Source: Anthropogastromicrobium sp963652495 (GTDB lineage: Bacteria; Bacillota; Clostridia; Lachnospirales; Lachnospiraceae). From it: 64,000 nucleotides of DNA. Location: NCBI GenBank assembly GCA_963652495.1, contig CAVJTU010000007.1:1-64000 (forward strand), read 5' to 3'. Made by a program: the position numbers and the translations under genes. Under the pieces are notes generated by a model that was not told where the DNA came from, made no database searches, and saw only the letters and a program-made list of their open reading frames with translations. Numbering within the stretch: the stretch's first letter is position 1; the number at the start of each line of letters is the position of its first letter. Shown here piece after piece: positions 42,039-50,684 of this stretch.

Positions 42039-42701
42039 TTAAGATTTGTGAAGAACCGCTTCGGCAAAGGCTCGTATCCGCATTGGGTCTTTGCCGGGGC
42101 GTTTTTTGTCTGCATATTCCACACCGGAAGAGATATCCACGCCGTCCGGGTGTAAGGTGCGTATGGCATCGGATACATTTTCAGGTGTCAGTCCGCCTGC
42201 CAGCATGAAAAGCTTCTCATTTCGGGGAAGTGACTGCAAAAGCGTCCAGTCAAATACCTTGCCGCTGCCAGGCTCTGCTGCATCAAATACGAAGCCTGCG
42301 ATATTTGGACAATCGCGCCAAAGTGCATAATCCTCAATATCGGATACATTGAATGCCTTTAATATAGGAAGAGAGAGCGACCTTGCAAAGGCAGCTGTCG
42401 CTTCCGTTGTTTTTTTTAAGAGTTCGGCAGGACTTTTATGGATTTGAATCAAATCAAATCCGACATCCTGTAGTTGCTTGATCTGTTCAATTGTCGGCGA
42501 AACCGTCACCGCCACTGTCTTGATTTCTGGCATCAATTGCTGCTTTATTTTTATTGCCTGTTCTAAGGAAATATTTCGCTTGCTCTTCGGGAAAAATACG
42601 ACCATTCCCGCGAAATCTGCATGAATTTCATTTAAATAGGCAGCTTCCTCAGGTCTTGTCAGTCCACAAATTTTGATTTTTATACGTTCGTTTTGTTCCA
42701 T
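42039..42701 (-). CDS. trpF: Phosphoribosylanthranilate isomerase TrpF (lone gene)
   Basis: Third step of tryptophan synthesis from anthranilate. The 220 aa TIM-barrel protein starts with the family motif KIKICGLTR near residue 8, with the catalytic Cys, and ends with the phosphate-binding GGLTPENV and VDISSGVE motifs. The general-acid Asp is probably that of FVFDAA near residue 140. It is not in a trp operon: neighbours are SulP and metF, and a promoter precedes it. No T-box is seen in its short leader. Confidence 0.92.
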   Translation of the reverse strand: MEQNERIKIKICGLTRPEEAAYLNEIHADFAGMVVFFPKSKRNISLEQAIKIKQQLMPEIKTVAVTVSPTIEQIKQLQDVGFDLIQIHKSPAELLKKTTEATAAFARSLSLPILKAFNVSDIEDYALWRDCPNIAGFVFDAAEPGSGKVFDWTLLQSLPRNEKLFMLAGGLTPENVSDAIRTLHPDGVDISSGVEYADKKRPGKDPMRIRAFAEAVLHKS

Positions 42702-42802
42702 TTTTCATTTGCCTTTCCTGTTTTTTCTGCCGTTATTGCTTATGGACAGGGTTACAAAAGCCCACCGGTGCAATGAACGGTAAAAAGGGTAATCTTTTGT
42801 CT

Positions 42803-42831
42803 ATCATAATGGAAAAAGAAATCGACAGCAA
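42803..42831 (-). promoter_or_regulatory. Promoter of trpF
   Basis: On the minus strand TTGCTG (42831-42826), 17 bp, TATGAT (42808-42803). The leader is about 95 nt. Confidence 0.6.
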
Positions 42832-42881
42832 GTCTTTTGGGTATAGTTTATATCAATATCAATCCATCGGGAAAATCTTCT

Positions 42882-42962
42882 TTTCATTCAAGAAAATCCA
42901 TGTTATACTTACTTCAAATATGCCCTAAGGGGCAAAACTCGTCTGCTCTGCAGGGCAGATGA
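42882..42962 (+). promoter_or_regulatory. Candidate promoter and leader hairpin of metF
   Basis: TTTCAT (42882), 16 bp, TATACT (42904-42909). A hairpin follows at 42939-42962 (CGTCTGC pairs with GCAGATG), and TGCCCTAAGGGGCA forms a smaller one. I looked for SAM-riboswitch core sequences and saw none. The rest of the 300 bp divergent gap holds only the trpF promoter. Confidence 0.45.
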
Positions 42963-43001
42963 GAAAGATAAATGAACTAACAGAAAGAGGAATGATAAGT
43001 A

Positions 43002-43868
43002 ATGAAAGTAAATGAGATATTAACAAATGGAAAGATTACACTGTCCTTTGAGGTATTCCCGCCAAAGACCGATGCTCAGTTTGAGTCCGTGCGTCAGGCA
43101 ACTGTTGAAGTTGCTGCATTAAAGCCAAGCTACATGAGCGTTACCTACGGAGCAGGCGGCAATACCAGAAAGAATACGGTTGCGATTGCAAAGAACATTC
43201 AGGATACTGCTGGTGTTACGACCATTGCGCATCTGACTTGTGTTGGTGCGACAAAGGAAAACATTCATGCCACGCTTGATGAGATGAAGGCAGCCGGAAT
43301 TGAAAATGTACTTGCATTGCGTGGTGATCGCCCGAAGGATTTTGACGGTGATCCATTTAAGGATTTTCACTATGCATCCGAATTAGTAGAGGAGATCAAA
43401 TCCTACGGTGATTTCTGCGTTGGCGGTGCCTGCTATCCGGAGGGTCATGTAGAATCCTCAAATAAGTATGAGGATATTGCAAATCTGAAGAAAAAAGTTG
43501 ATGCAGGATGTGAGTTCTTGACTACTCAGATGTTCTTTGACAACAACATTTTCTTTAACTTTTTGTATCGCGTCAGAGAGCAGGGAATCATGGTTCCGGT
43601 GATCCCTGGTATCATGCCGATCACGCGTGCAAAGCAGGTAGAGACGGCGCGTGACCTTTCCGGATGCAGCATGCCGCAGCGTTTCTTAAATCTGGTTGAC
43701 CGTTTTGGTTCCAATCCGAAGGCGATGGAGCAGGCAGGTATCGCTTACGCAACGGATCAGATCATTGACCTGATTGCAAATGGAATCAACCATATCCATG
43801 TATATTCGATGAATAAGCCGCAGATTGCAGCCGGTATCCAGAAGAATTTGTCGGAGATCTTAAAATGA
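43002..43868 (+). CDS. metF: Methylenetetrahydrofolate reductase MetF
   Basis: Reduces 5,10-methylene-THF to 5-methyl-THF for methionine synthase. The 288 aa TIM-barrel protein shows SFEVFPPKT near residue 15 (catalytic Glu), VTYGAGG near 47, and LALRGDRP near 105. No N-terminal zinc/MetV extension is present. AGAGG precedes the ATG. It overlaps the following MetH-activation gene by four bases, and metH comes next, so methyl transfer from folate to homocysteine is encoded together. Confidence 0.94.
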   Translation: MKVNEILTNGKITLSFEVFPPKTDAQFESVRQATVEVAALKPSYMSVTYGAGGNTRKNTVAIAKNIQDTAGVTTIAHLTCVGATKENIHATLDEMKAAGIENVLALRGDRPKDFDGDPFKDFHYASELVEEIKSYGDFCVGGACYPEGHVESSNKYEDIANLKKKVDAGCEFLTTQMFFDNNIFFNFLYRVREQGIMVPVIPGIMPITRAKQVETARDLSGCSMPQRFLNLVDRFGSNPKAMEQAGIAYATDQIIDLIANGINHIHVYSMNKPQIAAGIQKNLSEILK

Positions 43869-44524
43869 TTGAACTGAAAAAGCTGCGGGAGCGTGAGATC
43901 ATTCGATATCTCGGCTACCGAAAGATCGAGCCGGACGAGCAGGTAATGACACTTATTCATCAATGCATGGAAGAAGTAACACAAATTGCCCAGCCGCGCC
44001 ATGTATATCGGCGTTTTGCACTGACACACCTTGCTCCGGGGCAGATGCAGGCAGGCGGTGTCGATCTTGTCAGCAATAGCCTTGAGCGGAATTTGAAAAA
44101 TTGCAATGAAGTGATCTTCTTTGCGGCAACGCTCGGTCATGAGGTGGATCGGTTGATGGAGCGCTACTTAAGGCTGAATATCACAAAGGCGGCGGTATTG
44201 CAGTCTACAGCGGCAGAGGCTGTTGAGTGTTACTGTGATGATTGTCAAAAGCAGATAGAGGTGGATGTGGCAAAGGAAGATCTTTTTGTGCGTCCGCGGT
44301 TTAGCCCTGGTTACGGTGATCTGTCGCTGTCTGTGCAGCCTGCATTTTTGCACGCGTTAAATGCGCAAAAGACAATCGGCCTCTTTCTTTCTGAGGGCGG
44401 TGTCATGCAGCCGGAAAAATCTGTCACGGCGCTGATGGGATTAAGCACGATCCGCACCGGATGCGTTACCGGGGGGTGTGAAGCCTGCGGCAAAACAGAT
44501 TGCAGCTTCCGGCGCGATGTGTAA
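43865..44524 (+). CDS. Stand-alone methionine synthase activation domain protein
   Basis: A 219 aa protein equivalent to the C-terminal reactivation domain of E. coli MetH, which binds SAM and helps reductive methylation of oxidised cobalamin. The family segment RPRFSPGYGDLSLSVQP near residue 145 corresponds to the SAM-binding RxxPGY motif. Cysteines near the end (CVTGGCEACGKTDC) may bind a metal or cluster, which is unlike the E. coli domain. Translationally coupled to metF (ATGA). The downstream MetH lacks this domain, so the two proteins complement each other. Confidence 0.88.
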   Translation: MIELKKLREREIIRYLGYRKIEPDEQVMTLIHQCMEEVTQIAQPRHVYRRFALTHLAPGQMQAGGVDLVSNSLERNLKNCNEVIFFAATLGHEVDRLMERYLRLNITKAAVLQSTAAEAVECYCDDCQKQIEVDVAKEDLFVRPRFSPGYGDLSLSVQPAFLHALNAQKTIGLFLSEGGVMQPEKSVTALMGLSTIRTGCVTGGCEACGKTDCSFRRDV

Positions 44525-44657
44525 GCGGTGAGAAGAGACAACAGAAATAGCAAAATAGTGTAATTATTCAGAAATGCATTTGAAGAATAATCAGAAAAAA
44601 GTTGGAAAAACCTGAAAAACACAGGATACAAATACTTGTGATTTTGAAAGGACAGGA

Positions 44658-47093
44658 ATGATTGTGAAAAAAAATATATTAGACGAACTGGGAAAGCGAA
44701 TTGTATTTTTTGACGGTGGTATGGGTACGCTGCTGCAGGAGCGGGGGCTGGAGGCTGGCGAGCTGCCGGAGAACTGGAATCTGGAGCATCCTGATATCAT
44801 AAGAGAGCTGCATCGCGATTATCTGAACGCAGGTGCCGATATTATTTTGTCCAATACGTTTGGTGCAAACTCATTGAAGTTTCCAGATAATCTGGAAGAA
44901 ATCGTAACGATTGGCGTTCAGAATGCGAAAAAAGCAGTCGAGGAGACAGGAGGAAAGGGCTATGTGGCGCTTGACGTTGGCCCGACCGGAAAACTTCTTA
45001 AGCCGCTTGGCACACTCGATTTTGAAGATGCCGTGTCCATATTTGCCAGAACCATAAAGGCAGGTGCAGCAGCGGGTGCCGATCTGGTTTTGATTGAGAC
45101 GATGAGCGACACCTACGAGTTAAAGGCAGCCGTGCTTGCCGCGAAAGAAACTTGTGATCTTCCGATTATGGCAACGGTTATCTTTGGCGAGAACGGAAAG
45201 ATGCTGACAGGAGCCACACCGGAGGCGGTAACGGCACTGCTGGAAGGTCTTGACGTGGATGCATTTGGTATGAACTGCGGTCTTGGACCAGAGCAGATGA
45301 AACCATTTTTTGATCGTCTGGCAGAGACGGCATCCATCCCGTTAATTGTAAATCCCAATGCAGGTCTTCCGAGAAGTGAAAATGGAAAGACCGTATTTGA
45401 CGTCGATCCGGCTGAATTTGCAGCCGATATGAAGAACTTCGCCAAAGATGGCGCATGGCTTCTCGGCGGCTGCTGCGGTACGACACCGGCGCATATCAAG
45501 GCACTTGTGGAGGCGTGCAGGGATATCACACCAAAGCCGCTTGTCGATAAGGATTTAACACTTGTTTCTTCTTATTCTCATGCTGTCGAGTTGGGCAAGA
45601 TGCCAATGTTAATTGGCGAGCGCATCAATCCGACCGGAAAATCCAAGTTTAAGCAGGCACTTCGCGACCGCAACATGGAATATATTCTGGAGATGGGCGT
45701 AAAACAGGCAGACGCAGGCGCACAGATTCTCGATGTCAATGTCGGACTGCCGGAAATCGACGAGCCTGCACTGATGAAGGAGACGGTTTACCAGTTACAG
45801 AGTATTCTCGATGCGCCGCTTCAGATTGATACGACAGACATGGAAGCGATGGAGCAGGCACTTCGTATCTATAACGGAAAGCCTATGATCAACTCCGTAA
45901 ACGGAAAACAGGAGATTATGAAAGAGGTCTTCCCGTTAGCAAAGAAATACGGCGGTGTCGTAGTCGGACTGGCACTCGATGAGGATGGCATTCCGGATAC
46001 GGTTGAGGGACGTCTGGCTGTTGCCGAGAAGATTTATAAGACAGCAGAAAGCTACGGAATCGCTCGAAAGAATATCGTAATTGATGCGTTAACCATGACG
46101 ATGAGTACCGACAGCAATTCTGCGAACGTTACGCTTGAAACGGTGCGCCGCATTAAGGCACAGGGCGGCCGCACGGTGCTTGGTGTGTCCAATATTTCTT
46201 TTGGTCTGCCGCAGCGTGAGATCATCACGTCCGCGTTCTTTACCATGGCAATGCAGGCAGGTCTTTCTGCCGGAATCGTAAATCCAAACTCACAGGCAAT
46301 GATGCAGGCATACGATACCTTCCGTGTACTCGGCGGCTACGATGCGCAGTGCATGTCCTATGTTGAAAAATATTCTGCGATGAAAGTGGTATCGACGACT
46401 GTAAAGGCGGGAACAGCCGATAAGTCCGAAAAGACAGGAGCAGCGGCAGGAAGCACCTCCGGCGGCATGGATTTAAAGACTTGTATCATCAAAGGTCTTA
46501 AGGATCCGGCCTACAAAGTAACAAAAAAGATGCTCGAAGAAAAGGAGCCGCTTGAGATCATCAACAATGAGCTTGTTCCGGCACTTGACACCGTAGGAAA
46601 GGGTTTCGAGAAAGGTACGATGTTCTTGCCGCAGCTTTTGATGAGTGCAGAGGCGGCAAAGGCCGGTTTTGCTGCCGTAAAGGAATTTATGGAGGCAAAG
46701 GGCGGCGATCAGGAGAAGAAGGGTACAATTGTAATTGCAACTGTGAAAGGTGACATCCACGATATCGGTAAGAATATTGTGCGCGTTTTGCTGGAAAATT
46801 ACGGATATGATGTCATCGACCTGGGAAAGGATGTGCCGCCGGAGACCGTAGTAGACAAGGTAGTCGAGACACATGCGCCGCTTTTAGGCTTAAGCGCACT
46901 GATGACCACCACAGTTGTCAACATGGAAGAGACCATTCGTCAGGTACGGGCAGCAGCTCCATGGTGCAAGATCGTAGTCGGCGGTGCCGTGCTCACGAAA
47001 GAGTATGCGGACATGATCGGCGCGGACTACTATGGTAAGGACGCGATGCAGACCGTGTACTATGCGGAGAGCTTATTCAACCCGGAAGGTTAA
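44658..47093 (+). CDS. metH: Cobalamin-dependent methionine synthase MetH (without activation domain)
   Basis: Transfers methyl from 5-methyl-THF via cobalamin to homocysteine. The 811 aa protein has a homocysteine-binding domain (residues 1-290) ending with the zinc ligands GGCCGTTPAHI near 273 and a folate-binding domain (310-560, GERINPTGK). Cap and B12-binding domains (about 605-810) follow, with the lower-ligand motif GDIHDIGKNIV. The activation domain found in 1200 aa MetH proteins is absent and is supplied by the preceding gene. The ATG at 44658 follows AAAGGACAGG. A Ser/Gly-rich linker lies near residue 595. Confidence 0.94.
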   Translation: MIVKKNILDELGKRIVFFDGGMGTLLQERGLEAGELPENWNLEHPDIIRELHRDYLNAGADIILSNTFGANSLKFPDNLEEIVTIGVQNAKKAVEETGGKGYVALDVGPTGKLLKPLGTLDFEDAVSIFARTIKAGAAAGADLVLIETMSDTYELKAAVLAAKETCDLPIMATVIFGENGKMLTGATPEAVTALLEGLDVDAFGMNCGLGPEQMKPFFDRLAETASIPLIVNPNAGLPRSENGKTVFDVDPAEFAADMKNFAKDGAWLLGGCCGTTPAHIKALVEACRDITPKPLVDKDLTLVSSYSHAVELGKMPMLIGERINPTGKSKFKQALRDRNMEYILEMGVKQADAGAQILDVNVGLPEIDEPALMKETVYQLQSILDAPLQIDTTDMEAMEQALRIYNGKPMINSVNGKQEIMKEVFPLAKKYGGVVVGLALDEDGIPDTVEGRLAVAEKIYKTAESYGIARKNIVIDALTMTMSTDSNSANVTLETVRRIKAQGGRTVLGVSNISFGLPQREIITSAFFTMAMQAGLSAGIVNPNSQAMMQAYDTFRVLGGYDAQCMSYVEKYSAMKVVSTTVKAGTADKSEKTGAAAGSTSGGMDLKTCIIKGLKDPAYKVTKKMLEEKEPLEIINNELVPALDTVGKGFEKGTMFLPQLLMSAEAAKAGFAAVKEFMEAKGGDQEKKGTIVIATVKGDIHDIGKNIVRVLLENYGYDVIDLGKDVPPETVVDKVVETHAPLLGLSALMTTTVVNMEETIRQVRAAAPWCKIVVGGAVLTKEYADMIGADYYGKDAMQTVYYAESLFNPEG

Positions 47094-47099
47094 TGAAGG

Positions 47100-47250
47100 A
47101 CCCCTCGATGAATGTTTTGTCGGCGACCCTGGTTCCCGCGGTGCCTTCTACGTTATTTAAACGAAAGTTTACTGCGTAAGCCCGCTCCCACACGGGATCG
47201 CCTCGTAAAAGCATTGCATCTCAGGGCCCACTACATACATAGTGATGCCT
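47100..47250 (-). repeat. GCGGTGAGACG stem-loop repeat, degenerate reversed copy
   Basis: GTTTTGTCGGC followed by CCTTCTACG and GCCTCGTAAAAGCATTG..CTCA matches, in reverse orientation and with many changes, the element at 48848-49029. It fills the metH/ABC-F gap. Two ATATAGAGAAA repeats follow just before the next gene. Confidence 0.45.
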
Positions 47251-47291
47251 TTTTGTAAGTACAATATAGAGAAAGATATAGAGAAAACAAT

Positions 47292-48839
47292 ATGAGTATT
47301 TTAAATGTAGAACATTTGTCCCACGGATTCGGAGACAGAGCGATTTTTACAGATGTGTCCTTCCGTTTATTAAAAGGAGAGCACATCGGTCTGGTAGGTG
47401 CCAATGGAGAGGGAAAATCTACCTTTATGAGCATCATCACAAATAAACTCATGCCGGACGAAGGAAAGATTGAATGGGCAAAGAATGTGCGTGTCGGTTA
47501 TCTGGATCAGCATACGGTGCTGGAGCCGGGGCAGACCATCCGTGACGTGCTGAAAAATGCCTTCAGCTTTTTATTCGACATGGAAGCGCGCATGAATCAG
47601 ATCTGTGAGGAGATGGCGGATGCATCTGAAGATGATTTAGTTGTCATGATGGAGGAGATGGGTACCATTCAGGATCTTCTTACGATGCACGATTTTTATA
47701 TGATCGATGCAAAGGTAGAGGAGGTAGCCAGAGCATTTGAACTGGATGCACTCGGCTTAGAGCGTGATGTGACCGAACTCTCCGGAGGTCAGAGAACGAG
47801 AGTGCTTTTAGCAAAGCTTCTTTTGGAGAAGCCGGATATCCTTCTTCTTGACGAGCCGACGAATTATCTGGATGAGAAGCATATCGACTGGCTGCGCCGC
47901 TATCTGCAGGAGTATGAGAATGCTTTTATCCTGATTTCCCACGATATACCGTTCTTAAACAGCGTTGTCAATCTGATCTACAACATGGAGAATCAAAAGC
48001 TTGACCGCTATGTGGGCGATTACGATCACTTTAAGGAGGTTCATGCGGTACAGAAGGCACAGATTGAGGCCGCTTACAACCGCCAGCAGCAAGAAATCGC
48101 GCAGTTAAAGGACTTCGTTGCCAGAAATAAGGCGAGAGTTGCGACAAGAAATATGGCAATGTCCCGTCAGAAAAAACTCGACCGCATGGAGGTAATAGAA
48201 TTAGCAGCCGAGAAGCCAAAGCCAGAGTTTCGCTTTTTGTATGGCCGTGCGCCGGGACGTTTCTTATTTATGACCGAGCAGCTTGAGATTGGATATGACA
48301 GACCGCTTACAAAGCCGCTTGACCTTGTTATGGAGCGCGGAAACCGCATTGTTATGGTCGGTGCAAATGGTATCGGAAAGACTACGCTGTTAAAGAGCCT
48401 TCTGGGGCTGATTAAGCCATACAGCGGAACCGTTCATCAGGGTGATTATCTGGAAATTGGTTATTTTGAGCAGGAGACGAGCGGAGACAACGGCCGTACC
48501 TGCCTTGAGGAGATCTGGCAGGAGTTTCCGTCATGGAATCAGTACGAAGTGCGTTCTGCGCTTGCAAAGTGTGGTCTGACTACAAAGCATATCGAGAGTC
48601 AGGTGCGCGTCCTCTCCGGTGGTGAGCAGGCAAAGGTACGTCTGTGCAAGCTGATGAACCGCCAGAGCAATGTGCTGATCCTCGATGAGCCGACCAACCA
48701 TCTCGATGCCGATGCAAAGGATTCTCTGCTTACTGCATTGAAAGAATATAAGGGAAGTATTCTAATGGTTTGTCATGAGCGTGAGTTCTACGAGGCACTA
48801 GGCGCACAGATTTGGGACTGCAGTGGGTTTTGCAAATAA
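47292..48839 (+). CDS. ABC-F family ATPase
   Basis: Soluble protein with two ATPase domains and no membrane part, of the ABC-F class that binds ribosomes and affects translation or antibiotic resistance. It has 515 aa. Domain 1 has Walker A GANGEGKST (residues 36-44), signature LSGGQ and LLLDEPTNYLD. A charged linker (about 240-310, with RNKARVATRNMAMSRQKK) corresponds to the P-site tRNA interaction motif. Domain 2 has GANGIGKTT, LSGGEQ and LILDEPTNHLD. The C-terminus ends right after domain 2, with no extension. Subfamily and role (for example translation rescue versus resistance) cannot be settled by eye. Confidence 0.9.
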   Translation: MSILNVEHLSHGFGDRAIFTDVSFRLLKGEHIGLVGANGEGKSTFMSIITNKLMPDEGKIEWAKNVRVGYLDQHTVLEPGQTIRDVLKNAFSFLFDMEARMNQICEEMADASEDDLVVMMEEMGTIQDLLTMHDFYMIDAKVEEVARAFELDALGLERDVTELSGGQRTRVLLAKLLLEKPDILLLDEPTNYLDEKHIDWLRRYLQEYENAFILISHDIPFLNSVVNLIYNMENQKLDRYVGDYDHFKEVHAVQKAQIEAAYNRQQQEIAQLKDFVARNKARVATRNMAMSRQKKLDRMEVIELAAEKPKPEFRFLYGRAPGRFLFMTEQLEIGYDRPLTKPLDLVMERGNRIVMVGANGIGKTTLLKSLLGLIKPYSGTVHQGDYLEIGYFEQETSGDNGRTCLEEIWQEFPSWNQYEVRSALAKCGLTTKHIESQVRVLSGGEQAKVRLCKLMNRQSNVLILDEPTNHLDADAKDSLLTALKEYKGSILMVCHEREFYEALGAQIWDCSGFCK

Positions 48840-48847
48840 ATTTGTTA

Positions 48848-49029
48848 CTGTTCACGGATCATAGCTTAGATTAGCGGTGAGACGAGTTGTTTTTACGAGG
48901 CAGAACGTTGAAGCGAGCTGCTCAAAATACAGTATTACAATAAAGTGCGTAGTGGGCATCGCTGAAAAGTGATGCCGACAAAACAATCGTCGAACCGCTT
49001 TCGTTGAACTTCCGGGACGCGTGAACTGC
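48848..49029 (+). repeat. GCGGTGAGACG stem-loop repeat, long copy
   Basis: Outer arms TGTTCAC (48848) and GTGAAC (49021) enclose GCGGTGAGACGAGTTG (48874) and CAATCGTCGAACCGC (to 48998), the same stem as at 12562-12605 but with about 95 extra bases in the loop, including GGGCATC...GATGCC. No ORF. It occupies half of the 390 bp gap 48840-49232. Confidence 0.65.
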
Positions 49030-49072
49030 AATAAATAATTTTGTGCAAACTGCAAAAAAAAGATTCGTCATA

Positions 49073-49101
49073 TTGACAAAATTTTGTATCCTTGCTATCA
49101 T
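49073..49101 (+). promoter_or_regulatory. Promoter of the lipoprotein gene
   Basis: Perfect TTGACA at 49073-49078, 17 bp, TATCAT at 49096-49101. A TGCTATC/GGTAGCA inverted repeat overlaps the -10. Confidence 0.75.
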
Positions 49102-49128
49102 ATCGGTAGCAGGGATATTTTTATTTGA

Positions 49129-49206
49129 TGATACCAGGGTCAAAAGGTCAGAAAGCCGATGCAAGCTTGCTTGCAAGAGTGCAAAGCACGTAGCAATCTG
49201 GTATCA
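49129..49206 (+). repeat. TGATACCAG-family repeat, complete 78 bp element
   Basis: Perfect 9 bp terminal inverted repeats TGATACCAG (49129-49137) and CTGGTATCA (49198-49206). The core contains GATGCAAGCTTGCTTGCAAG and GCACGTAGCAAT. This copy defines the element. It lies in the transcribed leader of the lipoprotein gene. Confidence 0.85.
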
Positions 49207-49232
49207 ACAATATGAAGGAGGGAAAGTGATAT

Positions 49233-50504
49233 ATGAAGTGGAAAAGAGCGATTTTGTTCTGCGCGGGATTGGCACTTACATTGACCGGCTGCAGCCAAAG
49301 CAGTAAAAAGGAAACGACATCTTTAGAGCAGGAAGCCCAGTTAAAAGAAAAATCGGTCGCAGCCAGACAGCTTACAGAGGGAGATATTGGCTTTTTGGAA
49401 GCAAACGATACTGTGTACTGGTATGATGGGACTACATGTCTGTTAAACTATCTGGACGAGAGCGATATGTCATGGCATGTATTGTGCGGAAAAGCAAATT
49501 GTGCGCATACGGTAGAAAATGGTGAGAATAATATAGGTCATACTTCGGATTGTGACGCATTTATTGAACGTATGTATTATTCGCCGCTTGGCTACTACGA
49601 TGGAAGAATTTATTATGTGGAAGGTGTTCCGACGCTGTCGGATCGCTGGCTTAGCAGTGTAAAGGCAGATGGAACGGATCATAAGAGAGAAACAGAAATT
49701 GGGTATGAGCAGGGAGCGGACTCAATACAATATTATTTTCACTATGGAAGATTGTATGTGCTGAATTCATTTTCAAGTAAAAAGTCTACAGTATCTATTT
49801 ATTCTTTGAATGATAAGAAAGAAACAAAAGCTGCATTCGATGAGTATGTTGGTAGTCTGTATATGGGAGATGAGTTTGTTTATTATTATCAGCATCCTGT
49901 AGATGATTTCTCAAATACGACACTCAAAAGAATGACATTGGATGGAAACGTGACAGATTATGAAGTGAAAAGCAGTTCTTCCAGCATTGGAGTTTATTTT
50001 GCGGATGATGCGATATATCATTTTCTTCCAGAAAAGGGACTTTTCAAAACAGATTATGAAACAGGAGAGGACACGGTTCTTTGGAATGGTATGTCCGATT
50101 ATGATGCACCGGCGTATTATCTGTTTTGTGATGGTCAGTATATCTATTTGAGGGCATCCGGTAAAGGACTTTACTCTCAGGAAGATCAGCATACGCTCTT
50201 AGTGTTTGATATGGCTGGAAATTTAATTCGTGATATAGACATCGTAAATACAGAAGAGGCAAAGACAAAATTAAAGGAAACGTTAGATGCAACAGAGGAT
50301 AAGGAATTAAAGGCACAGTATCAGAATTTCTATCGTCATATCACTGCGGATGGAACTTCTAGTGGCTATGATGCATTTTATGGCTCTATTAAGGGATATG
50401 TTTTCTCCGGAAATTATGCGATGCCGAATCAATACATGACGGTTTCTGATCTGACTTCAAAGGACGCAACACCTGAGTGGAAGGACACCATATTTGCAAA
50501 TTAA
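49233..50504 (+). CDS. Lipoprotein of unknown function
   Basis: A 423 aa exported lipoprotein: signal with lipobox LTLTGC, lipidated Cys at residue 20, then a Ser/Lys/Glu linker. The mature part has recurring short aromatic strands (for example DTVYWYDG, GRIYYVEG, EFVYYYQHP, QYIYLRASG) spaced about 45-50 residues. This suggests a beta-propeller. GAAGGAGGG precedes the ATG. It stands 181 bp upstream of an ABC ATPase and permease, with a strong hairpin between. It may be an accessory or sensor for that transporter; I do not recognise a family. Confidence 0.78.
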   Translation: MKWKRAILFCAGLALTLTGCSQSSKKETTSLEQEAQLKEKSVAARQLTEGDIGFLEANDTVYWYDGTTCLLNYLDESDMSWHVLCGKANCAHTVENGENNIGHTSDCDAFIERMYYSPLGYYDGRIYYVEGVPTLSDRWLSSVKADGTDHKRETEIGYEQGADSIQYYFHYGRLYVLNSFSSKKSTVSIYSLNDKKETKAAFDEYVGSLYMGDEFVYYYQHPVDDFSNTTLKRMTLDGNVTDYEVKSSSSSIGVYFADDAIYHFLPEKGLFKTDYETGEDTVLWNGMSDYDAPAYYLFCDGQYIYLRASGKGLYSQEDQHTLLVFDMAGNLIRDIDIVNTEEAKTKLKETLDATEDKELKAQYQNFYRHITADGTSSGYDAFYGSIKGYVFSGNYAMPNQYMTVSDLTSKDATPEWKDTIFAN

Positions 50505-50593
50505 AACAGTGATGCAAAGCAGTGTCAGTTAATGAAAACACAAATTGTAAAATTGCAAATGGAGCAATTATAGAAGTCAGTAACGGTTGAATC

Positions 50594-50643
50594 AGGTCAC
50601 GACATATGTATGCAGGCATATATGTGTTGTGACCTTTTTCTTT
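50594..50643 (+). terminator. Terminator-like hairpin between lipoprotein and ABC genes
   Basis: AGGTCACGACATATGTATGC pairs with CATATATGTGTTGTGACCT, followed by five Ts. No clear promoter is seen between it and the ABC gene, so partial read-through is likely. Confidence 0.75.
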
Positions 50644-50684
50644 GAAAAGAGCAACGTGAAAATAAGCGGAGGAGGGAAGATTGG

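Noticed and set aside
42702..43001. SAM riboswitch or cobalamin riboswitch upstream of metF
   Set aside because: Hairpins are present, but I could not find the conserved cores of either class.
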